DNA from: Xylophilus sp. GW821-FHT01B05
GTDB taxonomy: Bacteria > Pseudomonadota > Gammaproteobacteria > Burkholderiales > Burkholderiaceae_C
Assembly (NCBI GenBank): GCA_038961845.1
Contig: CP152408.1
Location: 5,518,001 to 5,582,000, forward strand
DNA length: 64,000 nucleotides
Direction of reading: 5' to 3'
Shown here: one piece after another, positions 34,463 to 42,560 of the stretch
Numbering within the stretch: position 1 is the first letter of the stretch
How the letters are laid out: each line of letters opens with the position of its first letter
Notes under the pieces: generated by a model
What the model was told of the DNA's origin: nothing
Database searches by the model: none
The model's input: only the letters and a program-made list of their open reading frames with translations
Translations under genes and position numbers: made by a program

Positions 34463-35437
34463 ATGGGCGAATTCGACCTCATCAAGAAATACTTCCACCG
34501 CCCCGCCCTGCGCTCGCCGCTGGGCGTGGGCGACGACTGCGCGCTGCTGGCGCCTGGCCCCGGCATGCAGTTGGCCGTATCCACCGACATGCTCGTTGAA
34601 GGCCGGCACTTCCTCTCCACCGTAGACCCGGCGCGCCTGGGCCACAAGGCACTGGCCGTGAACCTGAGCGACCTGGCCGCCTGCGGCGCCAAGCCGCTGG
34701 CCTTCACGCTGGCGTTGTCATTGCCCTATGTGGACGAGGCCTGGCTGGCTGGCTTCTCGCGCGGGTTGCTGGCGCTGGCCGACGCGCATGGCTGCGAGCT
34801 GGTCGGCGGCGACACCACGCGCGGCCCGCTCAACATCTGCATCACCGTGTTCGGCGAAGTCCCCACCGGCCAGGCCCTGCTGCGCAGCGGCGCACGCCCC
34901 GGCGACGACCTATGGGTCAGCGGCACGCTGGGCGACGCGCGGCTGGCACTGGAAGTGTTCCGCGGCACGCTGTCGGTGCCCGCCGCCATCTTCGACGCCG
35001 CCCGCCTGCGCATGGAAACCCCCACGCCCCGCGTAGCCCTGGGCCAGGCCCTGCGCGGCATCGCCACCAGCGCGGTAGACATCAGCGACGGCCTGCTCGG
35101 CGACCTGGGCCACGTACTGCGCGCCAGCAATACCGGCGCCGTGATCGACACCCTCATTGCTTCTGAATTGATAGCTTCATGCCAAGGTCCTGCCTGGGCT
35201 GAAGGCATATTTCCTTCAAATAAACGCCTGGAGTTCGTCCTGGCCGGCGGCGACGACTACGAACTGGCCTTCACCGCCCCGCCCGAAGCCAGCGCCCGCG
35301 TGGAGGCAGCAGCCGCCGCCAGCGGCACGCCGGTCACCCGCATTGGTTGGATCGAGGCCGAGGTTGGTGTGCGGTTGATGGATGCGGATGGGGCGCCGGT
35401 GGAGGGGGTGTTTGGGGCGTTTGATCACTTTGGGTGA
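34463..35437 (+). CDS. thiL: Thiamine-monophosphate kinase
   Basis: 324 residues. GEFDLIKKYF at the start, VGDDCALLAP, VSTDMLVEGRHF, LAVNLSDLAACGAKP, VGGDTTRGPL, SAVDISDGLLGDLGH and GGDDYELAFTAP cover the ThiL nucleotide and thiamine-phosphate sites. It phosphorylates thiamine monophosphate to the active diphosphate. A family-A repeat lies in frame in the coding sequence at about residues 233-254 (TLIASELIASCQGPAWAE), between two conserved blocks, in a variable region, so the enzyme may still work. pgpA and pncC, its usual neighbours, are 10 kb away. Confidence 0.93.
   Translation: MGEFDLIKKYFHRPALRSPLGVGDDCALLAPGPGMQLAVSTDMLVEGRHFLSTVDPARLGHKALAVNLSDLAACGAKPLAFTLALSLPYVDEAWLAGFSRGLLALADAHGCELVGGDTTRGPLNICITVFGEVPTGQALLRSGARPGDDLWVSGTLGDARLALEVFRGTLSVPAAIFDAARLRMETPTPRVALGQALRGIATSAVDISDGLLGDLGHVLRASNTGAVIDTLIASELIASCQGPAWAEGIFPSNKRLEFVLAGGDDYELAFTAPPEASARVEAAAAASGTPVTRIGWIEAEVGVRLMDADGAPVEGVFGAFDHFG
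35160..35223 (+). repeat. Interspersed palindromic repeat, family A, inside thiL
   Basis: TGAATTGATAGCTTCATGCC, TGCCTGGGCTGAAGGCATAT, TTCCTTCAAATAAA. The hairpin is slightly degraded (GCCAAGG/CCTGGGC), but head and tail match other copies. The frame stays open through it. Confidence 0.8.
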
Positions 35438-35669
35438 AGGTGGGTGCGGCGCCCTGCAGGGAGGGTTTCGCTGGCTGGAGCCAGCGAGCTGCACCGAGGC
35501 AAGCGGTATTGGAGAAGGCGAGAGGACGCTCGTTTGAGAATGGGAGGCAGCTTTGAGCTCAAAGCGGAAGCTCGGATTTCTCCGAAGCGGACGTTCAAAT
35601 ACCCTTCGACTTTCTGGCCCGCTGGCCTCACGTGCGGCGATTTTATGATCGCCTCTCGTGAGCGACCTT

Positions 35670-37688
35670 CTATTTAGATGTAGCAGAGTCGTGCGGCGAT
35701 GGTGCCAATTGCGGATGGGGTAGAACCGCACCTCTCATCGTCGAGAGGAAGTTGGCGGCTTGGGGTAGCGAGTGCTTTTGTTCTTCTGTCAATTCGTACA
35801 CGGTCGCGATAAGCCTATTCGAGGGGCGCTGTTTTCGAGAGAGCCTGTCGATAGTGACGGGGGCGGAACCTTCATGCTCACGAAGGAGCTTCGTGATCAC
35901 GGACGTCCGAGTATTGAGCGAAGTGGCGAGGCGCCGATACAGCCCTGTTAGGTGGGTGTACGGCAAAGCTTCACCAAACTCGTCGATAAGCTGAAGCAGG
36001 GCCAGGAAAACATCATCGGCCGTTAGCTCGTCACTGAAAGAGGTATTTTTATCTTGGTTGCGACCGATGGCACGCGGCTCATCACGAAGCTTTAGCAAAG
36101 CAATGGTGCGCGGATAGAGCTCATCATCCATGAGATCGTTGCACAAATAGATGCGACAAGGCGTTTTCCCCGAACCGAACTTAAATTTGAGCAGCTTGGG
36201 AAACCCCGGTATTTCGCCTTTCAGCACCTTTCTAACCAGCCAAGACTCCTCCCCTGAGAGTCGCACTACGTATCTGACGAGGGCATCAAAATCGGGTAGC
36301 TTTTTTGTGGCCTGGGGAGCTTCAATCATCTCGCAAAGACTCGCGTAAACGTGGTCTATTCGCAAGGCTAGACTGGTTGGATCTCGAAGGGCCCCATCGA
36401 GGGCGAGGTCGAATTCGTCCGCTGGTGCTGCCAATGGACTCATCGTGCTTCGGGATGCAAGGATGGGGGCAACTGGCGAGCTAGCCGCCACGCTCTTCGC
36501 GCTTGTTGACGAAGGCGCCAAAGGAGGTAAGGTGAAACCAGCCGTGGGGAGTGCGCCTGTGCGGAAGGATGTGCGCAGGGACCGCTCAGCCTCTTGCCAA
36601 GCGGTATAGCTCTTGGCTAGTAGCTTGAACTTTGGAGACCATTCCCAATCGTCATTCAAGACAAAGATTCCTTTGTCGCCAAGAAGTAGCTGCTCTTGCA
36701 CCAGCGAATGCACCAATACTGCTTGAGACCCTATAGGAATCCCGGTTAGCCGCTCAAGTTGATCGGGCTGGGGGAGTGATCGAGGGGTCTCGAAGGAAAG
36801 TGAGCGAACTATCGCCGCCAAGTAGTCGTCGAATGGGCGTAGTGCTTGGTACAACCTAAGTGGCGTGCTCTGCATAAACACGCCGCCAAAGCATACTAAT
36901 CGGTTGACTGCCTCCCGCGAAAATACCGTACGGGGGATGGCCGCACAGTGGAGGATTAGTTGTAGGTACAGTGTTTTGAGCGCCAAAGGAAGATGATCGC
37001 TCAGGTGATTTTTTAGTTGAGCGAGGGTGAAGCCATGCTCGGCAAGCGCATCAAAGGCGGCCAAGAGAGCTAAATCCAAATCCTCTGGGCTTGGCCGTGA
37101 CAACGGGGGCGTCACCTCCGGCGCACTACTGAGTTGTGCGAATGGGGCGTGCTTATGGGAAATTGGCTTGAGTAGCGTGATGCTATGACCGACAGGCGCG
37201 AATTCGCCCCCCGGGCGCATCCAAGCAATGAGTTCGGAAACTCGCTCACGGGGAATATCGCTTGCGACATGCCAAAGCGCATCAAACCATGCGTGGAGCT
37301 CCTTGAGCGCAGCGTCTTCGGTGATTCGTACGCCCAGCTCGGTCCGGCTCAGAACTCCGATTTTGGTGAGATTCGCCGACCCTACATAGGCCATTTTTGG
37401 CCCGATGACTGTTTTTGCGTGCACTCCCGAGAGGTGACGGACCTTGCCCAGATGTTCATGAATAAACTCCTCTGTGCGCACTCTCTCCTTGTGGTTTAGT
37501 GCACTCAGCCAAGCATCCACATCGGAAATCAGCTTCCAGCCTGAGCTACTTTCGAGGACACGCTCAAGGTAACTTAGCCCAATGTATGGGCTGACAACTT
37601 TTATTGCGTTCCCATGCGCAACCTCCAAAATCGTGGAGTCAAAAGGAGATGCGCTGCGCCTTTCTGCAGGGGAGTGGTACAGCAGCAT
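35670..37688 (-). CDS. Large phospholipase-D-like nuclease-fold protein, candidate defence gene
   Basis: 672 residues. Residues about 10-135 form one PLD-like domain: VVSPYIGLSYLERVL, then His90-x-Lys92 in VHAKTVIG and GSANLT at 103-108, with Glu117 downstream. The Asp of the classical HKD motif is not evident. Residues about 200-670 match nothing I know; they are helical, with a low-complexity Ser/Ala/Pro linker at about 385-425 (LPPLAPSSTSAKSVAASSPV). Base composition is clearly less GC-rich than the neighbours, pointing to transfer. Single-HKD proteins are often nucleases in restriction or phage defence. Flanked by thiL and gene debris. Confidence 0.75.
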   Translation of the reverse strand: MLLYHSPAERRSASPFDSTILEVAHGNAIKVVSPYIGLSYLERVLESSSGWKLISDVDAWLSALNHKERVRTEEFIHEHLGKVRHLSGVHAKTVIGPKMAYVGSANLTKIGVLSRTELGVRITEDAALKELHAWFDALWHVASDIPRERVSELIAWMRPGGEFAPVGHSITLLKPISHKHAPFAQLSSAPEVTPPLSRPSPEDLDLALLAAFDALAEHGFTLAQLKNHLSDHLPLALKTLYLQLILHCAAIPRTVFSREAVNRLVCFGGVFMQSTPLRLYQALRPFDDYLAAIVRSLSFETPRSLPQPDQLERLTGIPIGSQAVLVHSLVQEQLLLGDKGIFVLNDDWEWSPKFKLLAKSYTAWQEAERSLRTSFRTGALPTAGFTLPPLAPSSTSAKSVAASSPVAPILASRSTMSPLAAPADEFDLALDGALRDPTSLALRIDHVYASLCEMIEAPQATKKLPDFDALVRYVVRLSGEESWLVRKVLKGEIPGFPKLLKFKFGSGKTPCRIYLCNDLMDDELYPRTIALLKLRDEPRAIGRNQDKNTSFSDELTADDVFLALLQLIDEFGEALPYTHLTGLYRRLATSLNTRTSVITKLLREHEGSAPVTIDRLSRKQRPSNRLIATVYELTEEQKHSLPQAANFLSTMRGAVLPHPQLAPSPHDSATSK

Positions 37689-37690
37689 TT

Positions 37691-37831
37691 TTATGGAAGT
37701 GGTGAGGGTTGAGGCGTCCTTTGAGGAGAACGTCTATTGGAATCATTCTGCCGCACCAACGCTATGAGCGACTTGTGCCAAACAATAGATTCAACTTTCT
37801 GAAGTAGCTTTTCAAACTCTCCTGTCGGCAT
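37691..37831 (-). CDS. Possible small ORF upstream of the PLD-like gene
   Basis: 46 codons, MPTGEFEKLLQKVESIVWHK followed by a Pro/Ser/Gln-rich tail. It ends two bases before the PLD-like ATG, which itself has no ribosome site, so translational coupling is conceivable. Similar AT-richer composition. It resembles no family I know and may not be translated. Confidence 0.3.
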   Translation of the reverse strand: MPTGEFEKLLQKVESIVWHKSLIALVRQNDSNRRSPQRTPQPSPLP

Positions 37832-37924
37832 TCGAGGACATCGTTTGCAGTTGGTCGCCCTCTGCCACTCGCCAGGATTCGAAGCCGCCGCCCTCCCATC
37901 CCCGACTATCCACAGCCCTGCACG

Positions 37925-38057
37925 GCCCGGCATCTACGCGGCAGCCAGAACGAGCCCCCCCCTTCCCTCCCGCGCAATCGGCTACAGCCTGCAAATACTG
38001 GTGGACAAACACCGCCAGGTAGACCTCCAGCATTCGTCCAGCAACCACTTCGGCAGC
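37925..38057 (-). pseudogene. Duplicated 3' tail of the DTW-domain gene
   Basis: The minus strand encodes EVVAGRMLEVYLAVFVHQYL, close to EVVAGQTLEAYLAVFTHHYL at the end of the intact gene at 38878-39615. The flanking CACGGCCCGGCATCTACGC is present at both copies (about 37915 and 38864). The end of the copy is frameshifted and lacks its own upstream part. Confidence 0.7.
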
Positions 38058-38061
38058 ACCC

Positions 38062-38360
38062 CTAAACCGCAACCCGCACCGTATCCCGCCTCGCCTGCTT
38101 GGCCTTGAGCATCGCCAGATCCGCCCGGTGCAGCGTCTGCATGACGGATTCACCGTCGCGCAGGCCGGCGACACCGGCCGATACGGTGAGCCAGCCATCG
38201 GGGCGCGGCACCTCACCTCGGCCAGCAGGGTGCGCAGGCGGTCGGCCAGCGCCTGGGCCTTGTCTTCGCCCTGGTCCAGCAGCAGCACGCAGAACTCCTC
38301 CCCGCCCAGCCGGCCGAACACGTCGCTGTTGCGCAATGCTTGCTGCAGCACGTCAGGCAT
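38062..38360 (-). pseudogene. Diguanylate cyclase (GGDEF) C-terminal remnant, frameshifted
   Basis: One frame gives RNSDVFGRLGGEEFCVLLLD and KAQALADRLRTLLAEV; after a frameshift near 38213 another gives DGWLTVSAGVAGLRDGESVM and LHRADLAMLKAKQARRDTVR to a stop at 38062. Together these are the active-site half of a GGDEF domain. The N-terminal part is missing, so no cyclic-di-GMP synthesis is possible. Confidence 0.75.
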
Positions 38361-38482
38361 GCCGCGCACCCCGGCGAACCGCCTTTCATCTACTCCACCA
38401 GTGGCCCAACCCTTCCATCGAGAAGACGGCGCCGCTTGTGGCAAGCTACGGCTTGTTCAGCGCAATCGCGTCGGAGATCACG

Positions 38483-38710
38483 ATGACCACCAAGCTTGAA
38501 GTCCTGGAAGCTGAAGCCCTGAAGCTTGCCCCTGCGGACCGCTCACACCTCCTCGAGCGCCTCATCGCGAGCCTCGACGCCGACCCCGAAGTCGAGGAAG
38601 CCTGGGAATTGGAAGCGGATCGAAGAGAGGCGTCATTGGATTTGGGCTCCGTAGCCGAAGTCTCTGCGCAGGACGCCATGAACCGCCTTCGGTCAAGGCT
38701 CGCTGGGTGA
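38483..38710 (+). CDS. Addiction-module antitoxin (Unstab_antitox / TIGR02574-like)
   Basis: 75 residues. KLEVLEAEALKLAPADRSHL, LLERLIASLDADPEVEEAW and an acidic C-terminal half are characteristic of the short antitoxins that pair with ParE/RelE-fold toxins. Its stop overlaps the toxin GTG (GTGA), the normal arrangement. The toxin gene is truncated, so this antitoxin is now probably an orphan. Confidence 0.8.
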   Translation: MTTKLEVLEAEALKLAPADRSHLLERLIASLDADPEVEEAWELEADRREASLDLGSVAEVSAQDAMNRLRSRLAG

Positions 38711-38856
38711 CATATTCGCTTCACCCCGACGCTGGGCAAGACATCGCCGATGCCTTGGATTTCTATACCGAGCAGGCAGGCCTACTGGTAGCGCAGCGGT
38801 TCCTCGTCGTTCGCCACCAGCACAGAAGGTCTGGCTACGGCGGCGCAAGGCGGTAG
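38707..38856 (+). pseudogene. Truncated ParE/RelE-type toxin
   Basis: From the overlapping GTG: TYSLHPDAGQDIADALDFYT and EQAGLLVAQRFL are the first about 34 residues of a ParE/RelE-fold toxin (normally about 95-100). After about 38808 the reading passes into unrelated sequence and stops at 38854-38856, just before the duplicated DTW-gene end. The catalytic C-terminal half is missing. Confidence 0.72.
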
Positions 38857-38877
38857 CAGCGTGGCACGGCCCGGCAT

Positions 38878-39615
38878 CTACGCAGCAGCCAGAGCGGGCA
38901 CCTCCCGCAATCGCCGATGCGCCTCCCCCTCCCACGCAATGGGCTGCTGATTCTTCGCCTGCAGATAGTGGTGCGTAAACACCGCCAGGTAAGCCTCCAA
39001 CGTCTGCCCCGCAACAACTTCATCCGCCAGGTGCATGCACAGGGCGGCGACCTCGCTGGTGCAGAAGTGGTCGTCGCGGCGGGAGCGGCGTAGCTTGTAC
39101 TGCGATATCTGCTCGGGCTGCAGGCTGAGCACGGGCAACTGGGCGAGGTAGGGGCTTCTGCTGAACATCTTGCGGGCCTCGGTCCAGGTGCCGTCCAGCA
39201 GGATGAAGAGCGGGCGTTTGCCGGTGCCAGCGTCCGCCGGCTGCACGGTGTGCACCACCCGCTCGGGCGCGGCGTACTCGCCGGGGAACACGACATAGGC
39301 CTGCCACTGCGGGTCGGCCAGCAGGGCCAGCAATGCGGGGTCGGTCTCGGTGCGCGCCCAGCCAAAGGCAAAGGTGTCGGGCACCACGTCAGCGATCAGC
39401 CAGCCGGTGTTGCTGGGCTTGAGCGGCTCGATGTCGGCCATGAGCAAACACACCCCTGCGCGCGTGGGCACCGAGGGGCGCAGGCTGCACATGCAGTGGC
39501 TGGGCAACAGCCGGCAGCCCGCGCAGCGCTCGCGCTTGAAGCCGCCACGCGCCAGAAAAGGTTTGGTGGCGCGCGCCAGGCGGGCGGCGCGCAAGAGGGA
39601 GACGGCGTGGGGCAT
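38878..39615 (-). CDS. tapT: DTW-domain protein, probable tRNA-uridine aminocarboxypropyltransferase
   Basis: 245 residues. Zinc-ligand cysteines 31, 34, 41 and 43 (ERCAGCRLLPSHCMCS) follow the start LLRAARLARATKPFLARGG. The DTW signature region is FILLDGTWTEARKM. E. coli TapT (YfiP) has the same layout and makes acp3U47 in tRNA using S-adenosylmethionine. A start 54 bases upstream is possible but MPHAVSLL fits the family. A second copy of its 3' end lies about 1 kb downstream. Confidence 0.85.
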   Translation of the reverse strand: MPHAVSLLRAARLARATKPFLARGGFKRERCAGCRLLPSHCMCSLRPSVPTRAGVCLLMADIEPLKPSNTGWLIADVVPDTFAFGWARTETDPALLALLADPQWQAYVVFPGEYAAPERVVHTVQPADAGTGKRPLFILLDGTWTEARKMFSRSPYLAQLPVLSLQPEQISQYKLRRSRRDDHFCTSEVAALCMHLADEVVAGQTLEAYLAVFTHHYLQAKNQQPIAWEGEAHRRLREVPALAAA

Positions 39616-39669
39616 GCGGGGATTCTCGGGTATGCCTGCGGCTGGCTGCGGCATGCAGGCCGGCCGCAC

Positions 39670-39850
39670 TCAGCGCGGGGCAGGCACGGCGTCCATCAAC
39701 AGCGCGAGCGCTCCCTTGTCATAGCCCATGCGGACCACCACCAGGTCGTGTGACGGAATGATGAGCACGACATGTGCAGGATGTCTGTAATGCGGATCTG
39801 CTGGCGATGACGCTCTTGCCCATGGACCACGATTCCGGCGCCGAGGTATA
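39670..39850 (-). pseudogene. Beta-lactamase-family serine hydrolase, 3' remnant
   Basis: The last codons read HVVLIIPSHDLVVVRMGYDK and continue to a stop at 39670, the C-terminal strand of class C-type serine hydrolases. Further upstream fragments appear in other frames (YLGAGIVVHGQERH). No active-site SxxK remains. It fills most of the gap between the DTW and TPR genes. Confidence 0.55.
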
Positions 39851-39872
39851 GGCCTGCGGCAGCGCGAGTCGG

Positions 39873-40202
39873 TCAGCCCTCGCATGGCGGGCGTCCCAGC
39901 CGCCGCAGGCGCACTTCCAGCTCACGCACCAATTGCCGATCGCCGCGCCGCTGCGCCACGGCCAGGCCCTGCGTGAAGGCGCTGGCTGCTTGCGCGGCAT
40001 CGTCCAGCGCCAACGCTATCAGCCCATGCAAACGCCATGCAGCAGCAAAGTCCGGGTCGAAATCCAGCGCGCGCACGATGTGTTCGCGCGCGGCCTCGAA
40101 GCCGCCGCTGCGGTGGTAGGCCAGCGCCAGGCCCATGCGCAGCAGCGCGCTGTCGCGGCCTTCGGCCAGCAGGCGCTCCAGGGGTTCGTGTTGCAGGCCC
40201 AT
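39873..40202 (-). CDS. Small TPR-repeat protein
   Basis: 109 residues with two to three tetratricopeptide repeats: LLRMGLALAYHRSGGFEAAR, ALDFDPDFAAAWRLHGLIAL and DDAAQAASAFTQGLAVAQRR. No signal peptide. A protein-interaction module of unknown partner. Confidence 0.75.
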   Translation of the reverse strand: MGLQHEPLERLLAEGRDSALLRMGLALAYHRSGGFEAAREHIVRALDFDPDFAAAWRLHGLIALALDDAAQAASAFTQGLAVAQRRGDRQLVRELEVRLRRLGRPPCEG

Positions 40203-40242
40203 TGCTTACCCACGGCGCTGCGCACCACCCGCCAGCACAAAT

Positions 40243-40348
40243 GGCCGCAGAGCAGGCCATGCGAGAACCGCCGCGGAACTGGCTTTGCCAGGCCGCAGGC
40301 GGTGCCCCTTCGAAGGGGGCGAAGCGCGTAGCCTCGGGGTGGTCACAA
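40243..40348 (+). repeat. Interspersed repeat, family B
   Basis: CGCGGAACTGGCTTTGCCAG, GCCGCAGGCGGTGCCCCTTC, GGCGAAGCGCGTAGCCTCGG. Between the TPR and superoxide dismutase genes. Confidence 0.7.
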
Positions 40349-40351
40349 GCA

Positions 40352-40978
40352 TCAGCCCTTGGCCAAGGCGTAGCGGCGTGCCACCTCGGGCCAGTTCACC
40401 ACATTGAAGAAGGCCGCGATGTACTCAGGCCGGCGGTTCTGGTACTGCAGGTAGTAGGCGTGCTCCCATACGTCCAGCGTGAGGATGGGCGTGGCGCCAG
40501 AACCCACGCCGGCCATCAGCGGGTTGTCCTGGTTGGGGCTGCTTTCCACCAGCAGCTTGCCGTCCTTGCCCACGCTGAGCCAGGCCCAGCCGCTGCCAAA
40601 GCGGCTGATGGCGGCCTTGGTGAAGGCTTCCTTGAACGCGTCGAAGCCGCCCAGCTCGCTGGCGATGGCCTGGGCCAGCTCACCACTGGGCAGGCCACCG
40701 GCGTTGGGCGCCATCACGGTCCAGAACAGGCTGTGGTTGTAGTGGCCGCCGCCGTTGTTGCGCACTGCCATGCGCTGGGTTTCGGGCAACTTGTCTAGGC
40801 CGGTCATCAGGGCCTCTACCGGCTGGCCGGCCAGTGGCGTGTCTTGCACGGCGGCGTTCAGGTTGTTGACGTAGGTCTGGTGGTGCTTGGCATGGTGGAT
40901 TTCCATGGTGCGCGCATCGACGTGCGGTGCCAGTGCGTCGTAGGCATAGGCGAGCATGGGCAGGGTGTGGGTCGTCAT
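40352..40978 (-). CDS. sodA: Superoxide dismutase, Mn-type pattern
   Basis: 208 residues. The metal ligands are His28 ([15 protein letters not shown]), His82 ([11 protein letters not shown]), Asp169 and His173 ([12 protein letters not shown]). Gly at 77-78 and Gln150 in PNQDNP are the arrangement usual for manganese enzymes, though cambialistic use cannot be excluded. It dismutes superoxide in the cytoplasm. Two start codons six bases apart exist; the second (40978) has AAAGG at proper distance. Confidence 0.92.
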   Translation of the reverse strand: MTTHTLPMLAYAYDALAPHVDARTMEIHHAKHHQTYVNNLNAAVQDTPLAGQPVEALMTGLDKLPETQRMAVRNNGGGHYNHSLFWTVMAPNAGGLPSGELAQAIASELGGFDAFKEAFTKAAISRFGSGWAWLSVGKDGKLLVESSPNQDNPLMAGVGSGATPILTLDVWEHAYYLQYQNRRPEYIAAFFNVVNWPEVARRYALAKG

Positions 40979-41028
40979 GGTCATGGCCTTTTCAAGGTGG
41001 GGTGGAGGAATCGGATGTGCGGCCCGCA

Positions 41029-42483
41029 TCAGCGGCCCGTGGTGTTCTTGGCGGCGGTGATGCGCAGCGCCAGCCGCGCGGCCAGCAAGGGCGCCAGCGC
41101 AAAGCAGGCAAACAGCCAGACCGCCGCCTGCTGCGCGCCGGCCACGCCGCCCGGGTGCGTGAGCCCCGCCGCGTTGGCCACCAGCCCGGCCACGGCCGCG
41201 CCCAGCGCCATGCCGTAGAGCTGCACCGTGGTGATGGCGGCGGATGCCGTGCCCTCTTCACCCTGCGGTGCCAGCGCCAGCACGCGGGTCAGCAGATGCG
41301 GCCAGCCCACGCCAACGCCCGCGCCCACGGCGGCCAGGGCCAGCGCCACCAGCGGCGTGCTGATCTGCGCCGGCCAGCCGCCGCCCAGCGGCGCCAGCAA
41401 GGCCATGGCCAACAACCCGGCCGTGCACAGCAGCGGCCCTGCGCGCAGCAGCCGCGCTGCCGCCGCGCCGGTGCGGCCCGAGGACAGCAGCGAGCCCACG
41501 CTCCAGCCGCCCGCCATGGCAGCGGTGAGGTAGCCGGCCATCAGCGGCGCATGGCCGTGCAGCGTCTGCAGAAAGTAGGGCACGAAGATTTCCGTGGTGG
41601 TGCCGATCAGCAGCAGCGCCACGCTCGCATAGATGGCGCCCAGCGGCGTGCCCAGGCCAGTGGCGCCGCGCGGCAGCAGGCGCACGGCAGAGCGCCGGTC
41701 GCGCGCAATGGCGGCCGCGCCCAAGGCCAGGCCGGCCAACACACCGGCGGCCTGCCAGCCCAGCGCGGGCGACAGGCTGCCCGCCGCCACCGCCAGCACG
41801 GATGCCGCCAGCAGCGCGATCTGCAGCACCGCAATGCGCGGCACCGGCCCTGCCGCATCACGCGGCTGCAATACGGCGGGCCGCAACTGCACCGCCACCA
41901 ACAGCGCCTGCAGTACGCACACCGGCAGCAGCGCCCAGAAGGCCCAGCGCCAGGCGCCGACCTGCGCAAACAAGCCGCCCACGGCCGGCCCGCACAAGGT
42001 GGCCACGCCCCACATGCCCGACACCAGCGCCACCGCGCGCGGCCACAGCGGCGGCGCAAACACCACGCTGATCAGCGCGTAGCTGAGCGCAGCCAGCACG
42101 CCGCCGCCCAGCCCCTGCACGCTGCGCCCGGCCAGCATCCAGGCCATGGACGGCGCCAGCGCGCAGCCGGCCGAGCCCAGCGCAAACACGGCCAGTGCCG
42201 CCAGGCAGGCGCCGCGCGGCCCCCAGGCCGCCAGCAGGCGCACCGACAAGGCCGCGCCGACGATGGAGGCGACCACGAACAAAGTGGTGTTCCAGGCGTA
42301 CCAGTCGAGCCCGCCGATCTCTTGCACCACCGAGGGCAGCACGGTGGTGACGATGTGCACATTGACCGCATGCAGCGCCACGCCGCCCGTCAACGCCACC
42401 GCGCGCAGGCCGTTGCGGCCCCGCAGCAGGTCGCCCCAGGCGGCGGTGGCGGGAGCGAGCGGGCTATCGAGGGCAACAGACAC
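41029..42483 (-). CDS. MFS transporter (DHA-type drug/metabolite exporter)
   Basis: About 484 residues, strongly hydrophobic with 12-14 predicted membrane helices. [19 protein letters not shown] in helix 1 and [20 protein letters not shown] are the DHA2/MFS multidrug signatures. The start is probably GTG at 42483, with AAGG eight bases upstream; a TTG six bases earlier is possible. It diverges from a Cys-rich regulator gene with two matching palindromes between. Substrate unknown. Confidence 0.85.
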   Translation of the reverse strand: MSVALDSPLAPATAAWGDLLRGRNGLRAVALTGGVALHAVNVHIVTTVLPSVVQEIGGLDWYAWNTTLFVVASIVGAALSVRLLAAWGPRGACLAALAVFALGSAGCALAPSMAWMLAGRSVQGLGGGVLAALSYALISVVFAPPLWPRAVALVSGMWGVATLCGPAVGGLFAQVGAWRWAFWALLPVCVLQALLVAVQLRPAVLQPRDAAGPVPRIAVLQIALLAASVLAVAAGSLSPALGWQAAGVLAGLALGAAAIARDRRSAVRLLPRGATGLGTPLGAIYASVALLLIGTTTEIFVPYFLQTLHGHAPLMAGYLTAAMAGGWSVGSLLSSGRTGAAAARLLRAGPLLCTAGLLAMALLAPLGGGWPAQISTPLVALALAAVGAGVGVGWPHLLTRVLALAPQGEEGTASAAITTVQLYGMALGAAVAGLVANAAGLTHPGGVAGAQQAAVWLFACFALAPLLAARLALRITAAKNTTGR

Positions 42484-42499
42484 GGGCAAAACCTTTTAT

Positions 42500-42557
42500 C
42501 CAAGAAATTACTTGGATTATTAATTCCACCGCCAGAGTTAGGCAAGTAAAATCTTGC
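42500..42557. promoter_or_regulatory. Pair of matched operators CCAAG-N6-CTTGG and GCAAG-N6-CTTGC
   Basis: Two perfect 5+5 inverted repeats with identical six-base AT-rich centres lie at 42500-42515 and 42542-42557 in the 77-base divergent gap. Their centres are 42 bases apart, four helical turns, so two dimers would bind the same DNA face. One borders each gene start. Confidence 0.75.
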
Positions 42558-42560
42558 GTA

